A stretch of 32,532 bases of DNA from Halobacteriales archaeon (GCA_022450005.1 JAKURE010000006.1:1-32532); one strand, 5' to 3'. Positions 10,145-19,610 are shown, numbered from the stretch's first letter. Notes: a model not told the origin generated them from the letters alone. A program made the numbers and translations.

Positions 10145-10540
10145 TTGCTGGTTAATTTTTTTGGGAATTTTCGTTAGCATTTCTGCAACATCTTGAATGT
10201 CATGCGTTTCAAGAAATAACAACGATGCTTCTCTTATGCTAAAATTAGCTTCAATATCTTCTCCATGATATCTTGCATATATTTCCAACCAACCATTCAT
10301 GATTAATTCAATTCTTTCAAATTGTTCTGGAGTTATGGGAATTAATTTTCCCTTTATTCGGGCTTCTATGTACATGGCAACAACTGGCCCAAACCCTACC
10401 ATAAGACAATCTAAAGCAGAATTCCATTCTACCAATCTGCCATTTTGATTTTTTTCAATTTCTCTTTGTAGTTCTACTTCAAGAATTTCTATTCTATCTG
10501 AAAAGTCATCCAACCTATCATCCGTGTTTGAACTCGACAC
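10127..10540 (-). CDS. Conserved-looking hypothetical protein at the 3' end of the etf/fix operon
   Basis: 137-aa ORF overlapping the fixC 3' end, same strand; no recognised domain. Confidence 0.6.
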   Translation of the reverse strand: MSSSNTDDRLDDFSDRIEILEVELQREIEKNQNGRLVEWNSALDCLMVGFGPVVAMYIEARIKGKLIPITPEQFERIELIMNGWLEIYARYHGEDIEANFSIREASLLFLETHDIQDVAEMLTKIPKKINQQLRGSR

Positions 10541-12179
10541 CTTTGTTTCCTCTTGGATTGCTCCACTCCGTTTTGGCTACTACTGCACATGTACCACATT
10601 CAATACACGGTTGCGTATCTAAGCTAACCCGAAGTTCAATCTTGCCATCCACCTCTATTTCTTCCATGCGATAACAACCTCCTCCAAATCCAACAGCACT
10701 CACGGGACATGCAGTCACAGCACCACCACTTGCGGCATATGAGTTATCTATAAGTTCAATGTGTGGTTTTCCTATATCTGTATCATACGCTAGTTTACTA
10801 ATCCGATCTGCTAACTCTGGAGGATCTACTAAGTTTTTACTTTTAATTATTTCTCCCACTTCTTGACCAATTATTGTTGGGAGGGTAACGTATGGTGTGG
10901 AAGTATCTGGTATTGCCATCGATAAGATGGGTACGTTGTATAATTTTCCTATTCTTTTTCCCATTGTCCGTATTGCTGCTCGACCAACAGGAGAGGTCAA
11001 CACACCATCTACTATTGCAGTGGCAACTTTGTTCTCTGCCACTACCTTAACAACGCTATACATTGGAGGGCGGAGTTTACCCATAAGCCCAGTCTGACGA
11101 AGCTTTAATTCATATCTCTCACCAGCTTTCTCACTATCTCCTCTTTCTTTCATCTCCACAAAGGCTTCAGCTGCAAGCGCACCGGCTGTAACCGCATGGT
11201 TCATACCCTTTATTATCGGCCCTTGGGCCTGCATCTGACCTGCAGCATCCCCTACAAGTAAAAGACGATCCAAATGTGGATTTGGGTTTGCGGCCTTTTT
11301 TGAATCTGGTACTAGTTTAGCTGAATATTCCAATTCACAATAATCTTTGTCTAGCCATTGACCCAATAATGGGTGGGTTAATAATTTGTTTAATAACTCA
11401 TGACTCTCTGCTTCTTCCTCCATAATACTATCTAAGTGGAATACTGTCCCAATAGACAATGATTCCTGATTCGTATACAAGAACCCTCCACCTCGAACAC
11501 CTTCGAAAAGATCTCCCGAAAATAAATGAGCAATTCCTGTTTCTGGTTCTAAATCAAATATGTTATCTACTTCTTTTAGATCAACGACCACTTTCACACC
11601 TTGGAACCATTCTTCTGGGCGTTCCCAGTCCATTAACCCAGATGCACGAGCCAATTCGGATGTCACCCCATCTGCCGCAATCACCACATCTGCTGTGATT
11701 GGATCTATTTCGTCACAAGTTACTCCCTTGATTTTCCCATTTTCATCCCTTAACAACCCGTTCACGTGTATCCCATTTATGAGGCCACCACCCGTTTCTT
11801 GAGTCCTACTTTGTACTTCTTTTGAAAGCCAAGAATCCATTTTTCTTCTAAGAACTGAGTCACACCATTTTGTATCATACTCATGAAGACCCTTTAGGTC
11901 AAATGAAGCCACTTTTTCTCCAGATATATTGTGAAGTTTGTATTCTGTTATTGGCCTCTCTGTAGCTTCATTTCTAAATTCTGGAAAGAGATTATCAATA
12001 GTATATGGGGAAGATTCTTCCGCATATATAAGGCCGCCAGATACATTTTTTGATCCCGCTTCCATTCCCCTTTCCAACACGATCGTTTCAATATCATTCT
12101 CTGCCAGTACCGCAGCAGCAGCAGCACCACCTGGCCCTGCCCCCACTACTATCGCTTCATAGTGCTCGTATTCACGCAT
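10518..12179 (-). CDS. fixC: ETF-quinone oxidoreductase-like FixC with C-terminal FixX-like domain
   Basis: VVGAGPGGAAAAAVLAENDIETIVLERG FAD motif; LLVGDAAGQMQAQ; C-terminal TACPVSAV...QPCIECGTC...WSNPRGNKGVEFKHG resembles FixX. Confidence 0.9.
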   Translation of the reverse strand: MREYEHYEAIVVGAGPGGAAAAAVLAENDIETIVLERGMEAGSKNVSGGLIYAEESSPYTIDNLFPEFRNEATERPITEYKLHNISGEKVASFDLKGLHEYDTKWCDSVLRRKMDSWLSKEVQSRTQETGGGLINGIHVNGLLRDENGKIKGVTCDEIDPITADVVIAADGVTSELARASGLMDWERPEEWFQGVKVVVDLKEVDNIFDLEPETGIAHLFSGDLFEGVRGGGFLYTNQESLSIGTVFHLDSIMEEEAESHELLNKLLTHPLLGQWLDKDYCELEYSAKLVPDSKKAANPNPHLDRLLLVGDAAGQMQAQGPIIKGMNHAVTAGALAAEAFVEMKERGDSEKAGERYELKLRQTGLMGKLRPPMYSVVKVVAENKVATAIVDGVLTSPVGRAAIRTMGKRIGKLYNVPILSMAIPDTSTPYVTLPTIIGQEVGEIIKSKNLVDPPELADRISKLAYDTDIGKPHIELIDNSYAASGGAVTACPVSAVGFGGGCYRMEEIEVDGKIELRVSLDTQPCIECGTCAVVAKTEWSNPRGNKGVEFKHG

Positions 12180-13968
12180 TATTGTTTTCTCCTTTTATAA
12201 ATTTTGCTAGGTTCCCTTTCCCGACACTTAATTCTTCTACTAATTTAGGAATTATATCGAATAGGTCTCCTTGTATGAAGTAATCTGCAAAATCCCGAAT
12301 ATCTGCAGTTTCATCTTCATTTATTGCAACTATAATCTCCGATTCTACCATACCTGTCTTATGTTGAATCGCCCCCGATACTCCCAGTCCAATATACAAT
12401 TTTGGCTTTATCCATTGGCCAGTTTCTCCTATTTGTCTCTCTTCTTTTGCATATTGTTCCACCCTCCCCTCAAATTTGTAGGAAGATGTTACGATTCCTC
12501 TTGTTATTCCCAAAGCCGCGTTATCAAACATGCTTACAAGTTCCAATCCCAGATCAATTCCCCCAGTTGGATCTTTCCCAATTCCTCTCCCCATGCAGAC
12601 AATGACTTCATATTCTGTCAAATCTACTCCCGTTTCAACTTCTTCATTACCCACGATGGCCACGTCTACCCAACCATCCTCAATTTCCATCTCATGAGAA
12701 AACACCTCTCCCTTTCTATTAGATTCTAACTCTTTTACGGGGAAGCTCCTCGGAATAACGGATGCCCCTTGAGGATGAAATTCTCTGTGTGGGTTATCTA
12801 AACAAAGAATTGTTGAATACTCAAAACCAGAAAAATCGGGTCTCTTCATATGGAGTACTCGTTCAAATTTTTTCTTTGCACCAGGCATGCCCGTTTTAAC
12901 AGGATTCGTGATCACTATATTTTCTATGTATAGATCCGAACAGTCAGAAGCTAGACCCGAATCTAGTTCTGCTTGCACTTGGGCCGAAAGATCTCTCCCG
13001 TTATTCGTCGCAGGGAAAATAACATATCTAGGCTCGTCATATTTCTTCCACTTTGGCTGAGAACGAGACATGTCGCAGAAAACTTTTGTATAGGCGGTAT
13101 GGATAAAACGCGACAAAGAACTATGTTCTGTATATATGACAATGTCTGCTCCATGCCCAATACACTCATCTGCCAACCGTGCAATATTCTCCCCAATTAA
13201 AACAGCCACAACTTGTTCTTTTGCCTTGTAATCTTGGTTATATTTGTCCATCAATTCCCGTGCTTTTCCTAGCATCTCTCTGGACACATCTATGAGCTCT
13301 CCACGTTGTGTTTCACAATATACCCACATATCTTCGTATTTCCCCTCCTTTAACGCCCGAACATGCTTTTTATCCGCTGTAGGGTGATTTAGATATGGAT
13401 ACTTTTCTTCAGGAGCGATATATTCTATTGGTTCGAGTATTTCGACCCCTTCTATTGATTCTATCTTATTTTGTATTTGTTTTTTAACTGCAACTCTGTT
13501 CTCTCCGCCTTCTTCTTGAGCAAGTAACCCTCTCAATTCATCTGCACTTTCAATTCCTCTTATTGCATTTGCTATCCCTGCAATTGTCATTGATTTGACA
13601 TCGATTTCACCCTCTTCCACCTTCTCCGAGAATTTTTTTATCCGACTCTCAATCAATACTATTGCACTTGCTCTATTTTCACCAGATTTTTCAAGATCCA
13701 AAATGGCCTTCAAACTGGTCACGTCTTCTATCTCTCTAATTGCAGCCCCTATCTCTCGAATATCGTGGGAATTTGGATTGAATACTCCATCTCCTCCTGT
13801 CCCCCCACTTACATTTTCGATCCGTTCTGTAATTGCATTGATGGCTCCTTTTCGGCCCTTTCCTTCTTTTTCTGCCACCAGTATATTGTTTAATTCCTCA
13901 CTATCTTCTATCTTTGAAATCTCTTTCGTCAAATCTCCGATAGTCAATTTTTTTGGATCAATCGTCAC
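12172..13968 (-). CDS. etfA: Electron transfer flavoprotein alpha subunit with three N-terminal repeat domains; proposed GTG start at 13968
   Basis: C-terminal VCMGRGIG...RGIVTSSYKFEGRVEQYAKEERQIGETGQWIKPKLYIGLGVSGAIQHKTGM is EtfA. GTG ACG ATT GAT CCA begins next to the etfB stop and yields (M)TIDPKKLT. Confidence 0.92.
   Translation of the reverse strand: MTIDPKKLTIGDLTKEISKIEDSEELNNILVAEKEGKGRKGAINAITERIENVSGGTGGDGVFNPNSHDIREIGAAIREIEDVTSLKAILDLEKSGENRASAIVLIESRIKKFSEKVEEGEIDVKSMTIAGIANAIRGIESADELRGLLAQEEGGENRVAVKKQIQNKIESIEGVEILEPIEYIAPEEKYPYLNHPTADKKHVRALKEGKYEDMWVYCETQRGELIDVSREMLGKARELMDKYNQDYKAKEQVVAVLIGENIARLADECIGHGADIVIYTEHSSLSRFIHTAYTKVFCDMSRSQPKWKKYDEPRYVIFPATNNGRDLSAQVQAELDSGLASDCSDLYIENIVITNPVKTGMPGAKKKFERVLHMKRPDFSGFEYSTILCLDNPHREFHPQGASVIPRSFPVKELESNRKGEVFSHEMEIEDGWVDVAIVGNEEVETGVDLTEYEVIVCMGRGIGKDPTGGIDLGLELVSMFDNAALGITRGIVTSSYKFEGRVEQYAKEERQIGETGQWIKPKLYIGLGVSGAIQHKTGMVESEIIVAINEDETADIRDFADYFIQGDLFDIIPKLVEELSVGKGNLAKFIKGENNNA
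13447..13968 (-). repeat. Three tandem ~50-aa protein repeats at the N-terminus of EtfA
   Basis: VTIDPKKLTIGDLTKEISKIEDSEELNNILVAEKEGKGRKGAINAITERIENV; NPNSHDIREIGAAIREIEDVTSLKAILDLEKSGENRASAIVLIESRIKKF; DVKSMTIAGIANAIRGIESADELRGLLAQEEGGENRVAVKKQIQNKIESI. Confidence 0.9.
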
Positions 13969-13969
13969 G

Positions 13970-14845
13970 TCATTTCCCCCCTGCAAATGGTGCCATTATT
14001 CCTAACATCTCTTCCAATCCACTCTTGTTTTCTAGATCTATGATTGTTGCCTCTCTATCTGAGGGTGCCTTTGGGATCGGATCCACACGACCCACAATCG
14101 TAGGTGATCCATCCAGCCCAATGAAATCTGGATCCAAATTCAACTCCTTGTGGTCCCACATGGTCAAAGTCTCTTCATAAGCATCCGATCTCACTTGCGT
14201 TTCTTCAGTCAAATTTTGCAATCTTAGCCTGTGGGATGCCCGTGGATATTCTGCTTCAAATTCTGGATCTGGTATTACAAAACAAGGTAGATCAACTTCA
14301 ACCGTTTCTATCTCCTTAATGTCTCCTTGAACCAGCCGTCTTGCTCTTATTTTCCTTTCATCTACATCTACATCCAAACTCACCACATGCGTGATTATTG
14401 GCCACTCAAGTGCCCAACTAGTTTGGGGACCTGTATGTCCTGTCTCACCATCTGCAGTTTTAAAACCTGCAAAAACAATATCTGGAGTAGGATCGAGCTT
14501 TTCCACCGCTGAACAAATAGTTATGGCAGTAGCCCATGTATCTGCTGCTGCCATTTCCCTATCGGATAATAAGTACAACTCATCAGCATAGATGTTCATA
14601 GCCTCTTGCAATATTTCTTTGTAGCCTGGAGGCCCCATGCTCATCACCGTAATTTTTCCACCACTACGGACTTTTGTCTGCAGTGCAGCTTTCATGGCAA
14701 AACGATCATTGGGATTCATCACTGTTGGAGTTTTGCCCCTTTCCAAGTGCCCATGCTCATCAAACGAAACTTTTCCTTCTCGAAAGTCCGGCACACCCTT
14801 CGTTAACACAACAATATCGATGTCAGAACTGTTGTTATCCATCAT
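13970..14845 (-). CDS. etfB: Electron transfer flavoprotein beta subunit
   Basis: VVLTKGVPDF, MNPNDRFAMKAALQ, VMSMGPPGYKEILQEAMNIYADELYLLSDREMAAADTWATA, FAGFKTADGETGHTGPQ. Confidence 0.95.
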   Translation of the reverse strand: MMDNNSSDIDIVVLTKGVPDFREGKVSFDEHGHLERGKTPTVMNPNDRFAMKAALQTKVRSGGKITVMSMGPPGYKEILQEAMNIYADELYLLSDREMAAADTWATAITICSAVEKLDPTPDIVFAGFKTADGETGHTGPQTSWALEWPIITHVVSLDVDVDERKIRARRLVQGDIKEIETVEVDLPCFVIPDPEFEAEYPRASHRLRLQNLTEETQVRSDAYEETLTMWDHKELNLDPDFIGLDGSPTIVGRVDPIPKAPSDREATIIDLENKSGLEEMLGIMAPFAGGK

Positions 14846-14954
14846 TCTTGTATCTGCTTCCCTAGTGTGTAAATGTAACTAATTAACCCTGCCACAAAGG
14901 TATGCACTTTCTGCGATATTACTTCAGAAAAATTAAGATGTATTTGGCTTATGC

Positions 14955-15928
<974 letters not shown>

Positions 15929-15930
15929 TT

Positions 15931-16075
15931 GCTAACCTCGCGGATTCTTAACGGTTCAGCCGTAAAGCCACATCCCGCATCAACCTGAGTTATACAGGCG
16001 CCCCGCCGGTTCCGCATTCCGGCGAATCTGTACTCCTCATGCAGCTGTCGACCCTTTTAAGGACTTCGAAACAGA
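15931..16075 (-). promoter_or_regulatory. GC-rich structured leader upstream of eL15 (candidate cis-regulatory RNA or small ncRNA)
   Basis: Minus-strand hairpin GTACAG-att-CGCCGG-aatgcggaa-CCGGCG-gggcgc-CTGTAT and a second GCGG...ACGG-ctga-(A)CCGT...CCGC; GAGGT lies just before the eL15 ATG. Locally GC-rich in an AT-rich region. Confidence 0.5.
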
Positions 16076-16086
16076 CATCAATCGGC

Positions 16087-17019
16087 TCATAGGTCCTCCA
16101 ATAGATCTTTTATTTCTTTAATTTTCTTTTCAGTGTCTTCCCGATGTGCTGCTATTGACGCTTCCAGTTGTAGAAGTTTTGTCTGAATGGCCACTGTTTT
16201 TATATGAATAGGTCCTTCTGTTTCTAACTCTTCCTCTGCTATGATCATCTGATCCTCATCTGTAATTTTTGGAACTGCGTCTATTGAATCTGCAAAAACA
16301 GATGGAACTATCTTATCTATCGTTCCATCTCCCAAAACGGACGGGACTCTTTTCTCATATTCTTGATAGTCTTTGCAACCTTTATATAATGCAAGTCCAT
16401 TTCGAGCTTGAACACAAATAAGTCTAGCCCGCTCTTTATCCGTTTTGATCCTTTGCATCCTTCCTTTATATTCAATAAGAATCTCTGCAGAAACTCCCCC
16501 CTTCTCAATATCAATCCTTCCCATGTCTTCATAATTAAAACTCTCATAATCTCTACTCCATAGGGCTACTCCAATATGCTTCAAGAATTGTCTATCTGTG
16601 AGAACAATTGTTAGTTGACCATACCGATATACGTGCCTGATTAATTCTCCAGGTTCTACTACCTCTGTTGCTTTAAGGACCCCTCGAACTAGTGGGTCCA
16701 CAATTCTGTCATAATACTTCGCATTCAACGAGAATTCTCGCGTCCCTTCCAACCCATAATTGAGTACAATTCTCGCCTTTCTCTTATCTGAAAAAATAGA
16801 AATCTGATCTGCATTGAGACTATATTCTTCGAATATTTCGCTGTTAATTATTCCCTCTTCGCGATGTATAAACACACGTTTGGTCGTGGTGATCATATGC
16901 GTTCCACTAGCTACTAGAACCCGGGAAACAATTTTTTCATCTTCTCCAATTGAATCCGATAGCAAACTAGGAATGTCCATGCTAAGAGATCGGCATCTTT
17001 GCACATAACTCTTATCCAC
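16087..17019 (-). CDS. Uncharacterised protein, apparently two PH-like domains plus C-terminal coiled coil
   Basis: Two segments with similar beta-rich pattern (GTHMITTTKRVFIHRE... and YGQLTIVLTDRQFLKH...), then a charged helix ending HREDTEKKIKEIKDLLEDL. Confidence 0.7.
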   Translation of the reverse strand: MDKSYVQRCRSLSMDIPSLLSDSIGEDEKIVSRVLVASGTHMITTTKRVFIHREEGIINSEIFEEYSLNADQISIFSDKRKARIVLNYGLEGTREFSLNAKYYDRIVDPLVRGVLKATEVVEPGELIRHVYRYGQLTIVLTDRQFLKHIGVALWSRDYESFNYEDMGRIDIEKGGVSAEILIEYKGRMQRIKTDKERARLICVQARNGLALYKGCKDYQEYEKRVPSVLGDGTIDKIVPSVFADSIDAVPKITDEDQMIIAEEELETEGPIHIKTVAIQTKLLQLEASIAAHREDTEKKIKEIKDLLEDL

Positions 17020-17096
17020 CCTTACAGCAAATGCTCAGGATTGCCCCCGACCTATTCGAAGCCATTATTTGTACTTAGCAACCACTTACAAGATGT

Positions 17097-17211
17097 GCCC
17101 CGATGGCTTAGAGGTTATAGCGCCACACTCATAGGGACAAAGAGAATGTAATCTTTCATTCTCGTGGTCTGGGACATGTGGAGGTCGCTGGTTCGACTCC
17201 GGCTCGGGGCA
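17097..17211 (+). tRNA. tRNA-Met(CAT), elongator type, with a 42-nt intron at 17134-17175 (position 37/38)
   Basis: Acceptor GCCCCGA/TCGGGGC; anticodon stem CCACA/TGTGG; loop CTCATA|A; T-arm GCTGG-TTCGACT-CCGGC; intron carries a GAGAATG...CATTCTC hairpin. Confidence 0.93.
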
Positions 17212-17216
17212 TAATT

Positions 17217-17567
17217 TTAAAATCCCATTATTTTTTTCACACAAGTAGATCCAAATGGTCCCCATTCTCTGTCATTGAGTATGATGAAATAGCCTGTCGA
17301 GAGGCTAGATCCACACCGGCCACATGTAAATTCCCCCACTCTTATTTTCACCTTACTTCTATAATCTCCCGAAACATTTCCCGACGATTTAACACTCACT
17401 CCATCCCTTTCTATCACTCCCCTCCTCTCTGCCTCTTCTAATATTTTCCGTGTTAATTGAGGATTTTTTGTAACTATCTCAATCCGTCCAATTGCTTCCG
17501 ACAATGTCATTTCTCTCTTCCCTTGGGTTAGGAATACTATCCCATCTTCTAGAGCTTGATCTTCCAT
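17217..17567 (-). CDS. DUF5830-like haloarchaeal-type zinc-binding protein
   Basis: LSEAIGRIEIVTKNPQLTRKILEEAERRGVIER and FTCGRCGSSLSTGYFI...GPFGSTCVKKIMG resemble DUF5830 as I remember it. Confidence 0.7.
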   Translation of the reverse strand: MEDQALEDGIVFLTQGKREMTLSEAIGRIEIVTKNPQLTRKILEEAERRGVIERDGVSVKSSGNVSGDYRSKVKIRVGEFTCGRCGSSLSTGYFIILNDREWGPFGSTCVKKIMGF

Positions 17568-17634
17568 CGACCCTTATTAGGTCCTCACCCATTTAAAATA
17601 TCTATTGATAACCGTGTCTCTCTTTGTTTAAAAC

Positions 17635-17757
17635 TCACACAAATGGATCACTACAATCGTATATCACACCGTGATTTGGACACACATATTTGCAATGTCG
17701 AGAAAATAAACCGGAGCTACAAACAGGACACACACGATTAGATGACAATTTTAACAT
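17635..17757 (-). CDS. 40-aa zinc-finger micro-protein (not in supplied ORF track)
   Basis: MLKLSSNRVCPVCSSGLFSRHCKYVCPNHGVIYDCSDPFV*. CPxC...HCKYVCPxHGV.YDCSDPF resembles haloarchaeal small zinc-finger families. Overlaps the 3' end of the 17738-17983 gene. Confidence 0.85.
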   Translation of the reverse strand: MLKLSSNRVCPVCSSGLFSRHCKYVCPNHGVIYDCSDPFV

Positions 17758-17983
17758 CCTCAGAATCTATCGATTCCGTTTCGAGAAAGTGTGCTATATA
17801 TTCTTCTTCCATGAATGTGCTATATTCGTCAGTAACTCCCACTATGCATGCAAGCTGAACCCTTCTGGGACCATGGTAATCTCCATTCCTAGTAACAGAA
17901 AAGCAGATGAGTTCTTCATCTCCATATTCGATTTTAGTCCCTTTCTGTAAATGAGCATCCCCATTGATCAATAACCGCTTCAT
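17738..17983 (-). CDS. HAH_0734-like small protein
   Basis: MKRLLINGDAHLQKGTKIEYGDEELICFSVTRNGDYHGPRRVQLACIVG...HFLE resembles the haloarchaeal HAH_0734 family from memory. Confidence 0.65.
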   Translation of the reverse strand: MKRLLINGDAHLQKGTKIEYGDEELICFSVTRNGDYHGPRRVQLACIVGVTDEYSTFMEEEYIAHFLETESIDSEDVKIVI

Positions 17984-18131
17984 CTACCATTGCTTCACTG
18001 CGGAGATAATTAATGGCTTCGAAGTGAGTAATCCAACTAACTCTATATAATAGACCCAAATACATCGAATATCCCCCACGCATAGATCAAACGCGTTTTA
18101 AGGGGGCGGTTCTACAAGAAACTCAACAATC

Positions 18132-18410
18132 ATGCAAATGCCACGTCGATTAAATACACATTGCCCTCATTGCAATGCTCATCATGAGCATGAAGTAGAA
18201 AAAGCCCGCCGAGGGCGGGAACGCGGGATGCATTGGATCGACCGTCAACGAAAAAGAAACTCTGGAATCGGAAACTCTGGTAAATTTTCAAAAGTCCCGG
18301 GAGGAGACAAACCCACTAAACGAACCAACTTAGTTTACCGATGCACTACGTGTGGGAAAGCACATCAACGTAAAGGATGGAGGGCCGGAAGGCTCGAATT
18401 GCAGGAGTAG
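18132..18410 (+). CDS. rpl44e: 50S ribosomal protein eL42 (L44e)
   Basis: [30 protein letters not shown]...[22 protein letters not shown]. Confidence 0.97.
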   Translation: MQMPRRLNTHCPHCNAHHEHEVEKARRGRERGMHWIDRQRKRNSGIGNSGKFSKVPGGDKPTKRTNLVYRCTTCGKAHQRKGWRAGRLELQE

Positions 18411-18416
18411 TTATTT

Positions 18417-18590
18417 ATGTCTGGAAAATTCCACCGTGTTAAATGCTCGAACTGTGACAACGAACAGATACTTTTCCACCGCTCTTCAATAGTGGTGCAT
18501 TGTTCTGGCTGTGGAGAGGCCCTCACTCAATCAACCGGAGGGGTGTCTATTATCCATGCAGAAATAATTGAGACTCTTAGCGATCAATGA
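18417..18590 (+). CDS. rps27e: 30S ribosomal protein eS27 (not in supplied ORF track)
   Basis: Translation MSGKFHRVKCSNCDNEQILFHRSSIVVHCSGCGEALTQSTGGVSIIHAEIIETLSDQ*; overlaps the aIF2alpha start (ATGA). Confidence 0.96.
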   Translation: MSGKFHRVKCSNCDNEQILFHRSSIVVHCSGCGEALTQSTGGVSIIHAEIIETLSDQ

Positions 18591-19390
18591 AATATAGTGG
18601 GTGGCCAGAAGTAGGGGAGCTTGTCGTTTGTGAAGTCGCAGACATAGAAGATTTCGGTGTTTTCTGCGATCTTCAAGAATATGAAGAAAAACGTGGACTC
18701 ATCCATATAAGCGAAGTGGCATCAGGCTGGATAAAAAACATAAGAGATCATGTTAAAAAAGGTCATCTAGTCGTTTGCAAAATTATCACAGTAAATGAAT
18801 CCAATCATCAAATTGATCTATCGTTAAAAGACGTTAATGACCACCAGCGCTCTGAGAAAATACAGGAGTGGAAAAACGAACAAAAAGCCGACAAATGGCT
18901 AGAACTAGCACTTGGATCTGATTTATCCAACGACCAATTCAATAGAATTGTACCGGGATTTCTAGACAAATACGGAACACTATATGCTGCCTTTGAACGC
19001 GCCGTATTAGATGGCAAATCTGCCTTCGATGGACTAGATTTGACAGAAAAAGAAATTGATTCAATCATCTCCATCGCCACCGAAAACGTTTCTTTATCCA
19101 ATGTGAGCATTTCTGGGTATGTTGATCTCGAGTGTTCCACCCCCGATGGAATTGATTCCATCCGAGATGCACTCAGGTCTGCGGAAGAAGATATAGTCCT
19201 TCCCCCCGACGTTGAACTTGATCTCATTTATGTTGGTTCTCCCGAATATCTTATCAAAATTGTTGCCCCCGATTACAAACTCGCAGAATCCCTCCTAGAT
19301 GACTATGCAAATCATATCATAACATCTATAGTCAAAAGTGGAGGCACTGGAAAATTCCACCGCGACCGGCATATAGACGAAGATTCTTAG
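18587..19390 (+). CDS. eif2a: Translation initiation factor aIF2 alpha subunit
   Basis: S1 domain WPEVGELVVCEVADIEDFGVFCDLQEYEEKRGLIHISEVASGWIKNIRDHVKKG, plus C-terminal domain. Confidence 0.96.
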   Translation: MKYSGWPEVGELVVCEVADIEDFGVFCDLQEYEEKRGLIHISEVASGWIKNIRDHVKKGHLVVCKIITVNESNHQIDLSLKDVNDHQRSEKIQEWKNEQKADKWLELALGSDLSNDQFNRIVPGFLDKYGTLYAAFERAVLDGKSAFDGLDLTEKEIDSIISIATENVSLSNVSISGYVDLECSTPDGIDSIRDALRSAEEDIVLPPDVELDLIYVGSPEYLIKIVAPDYKLAESLLDDYANHIITSIVKSGGTGKFHRDRHIDEDS

Positions 19391-19424
19391 TACTTCGTGG
19401 CCCAATGCGCCATATCAACCTCCT

Positions 19425-19610
19425 ATGAAGTCCAAAATACGAGTGTGTTCTTCTTGGAAATCAAACCACGATTCTCCATTATATACTCTCTCTGACCAAT
19501 GTCCAATTTGCAATTCTCCAGCTATTAATAGTTCACCCGCACCCTTTGGACTTGAAGACCATTATGGTGAATATCGAAGAAGAATCCTACGAAGAGAATC
19601 TAACCAGTGA
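19425..19610 (+). CDS. nop10: H/ACA RNP protein Nop10
   Basis: MKSKIRVCSSWKSNHDSPLYTLSDQCPICNSPAINSSPAPFGLEDHYGEYRRRI. Confidence 0.9.
   Translation: MKSKIRVCSSWKSNHDSPLYTLSDQCPICNSPAINSSPAPFGLEDHYGEYRRRILRRESNQ

Noticed and set aside
12271-12729. 152-aa plus-strand ORF
   Set aside because: Antisense to the conserved EtfA C-terminal region; no recognisable motif.
15931-16060. Considered a 5S rRNA (plus-strand CATCCCGcatcaACCTGAGTTA resembles 5S loop C)
   Set aside because: No terminal helix I pairing, loop E/helix IV does not match, and the hairpin pattern differs from 5S. Kept only as an unclassified structured leader.
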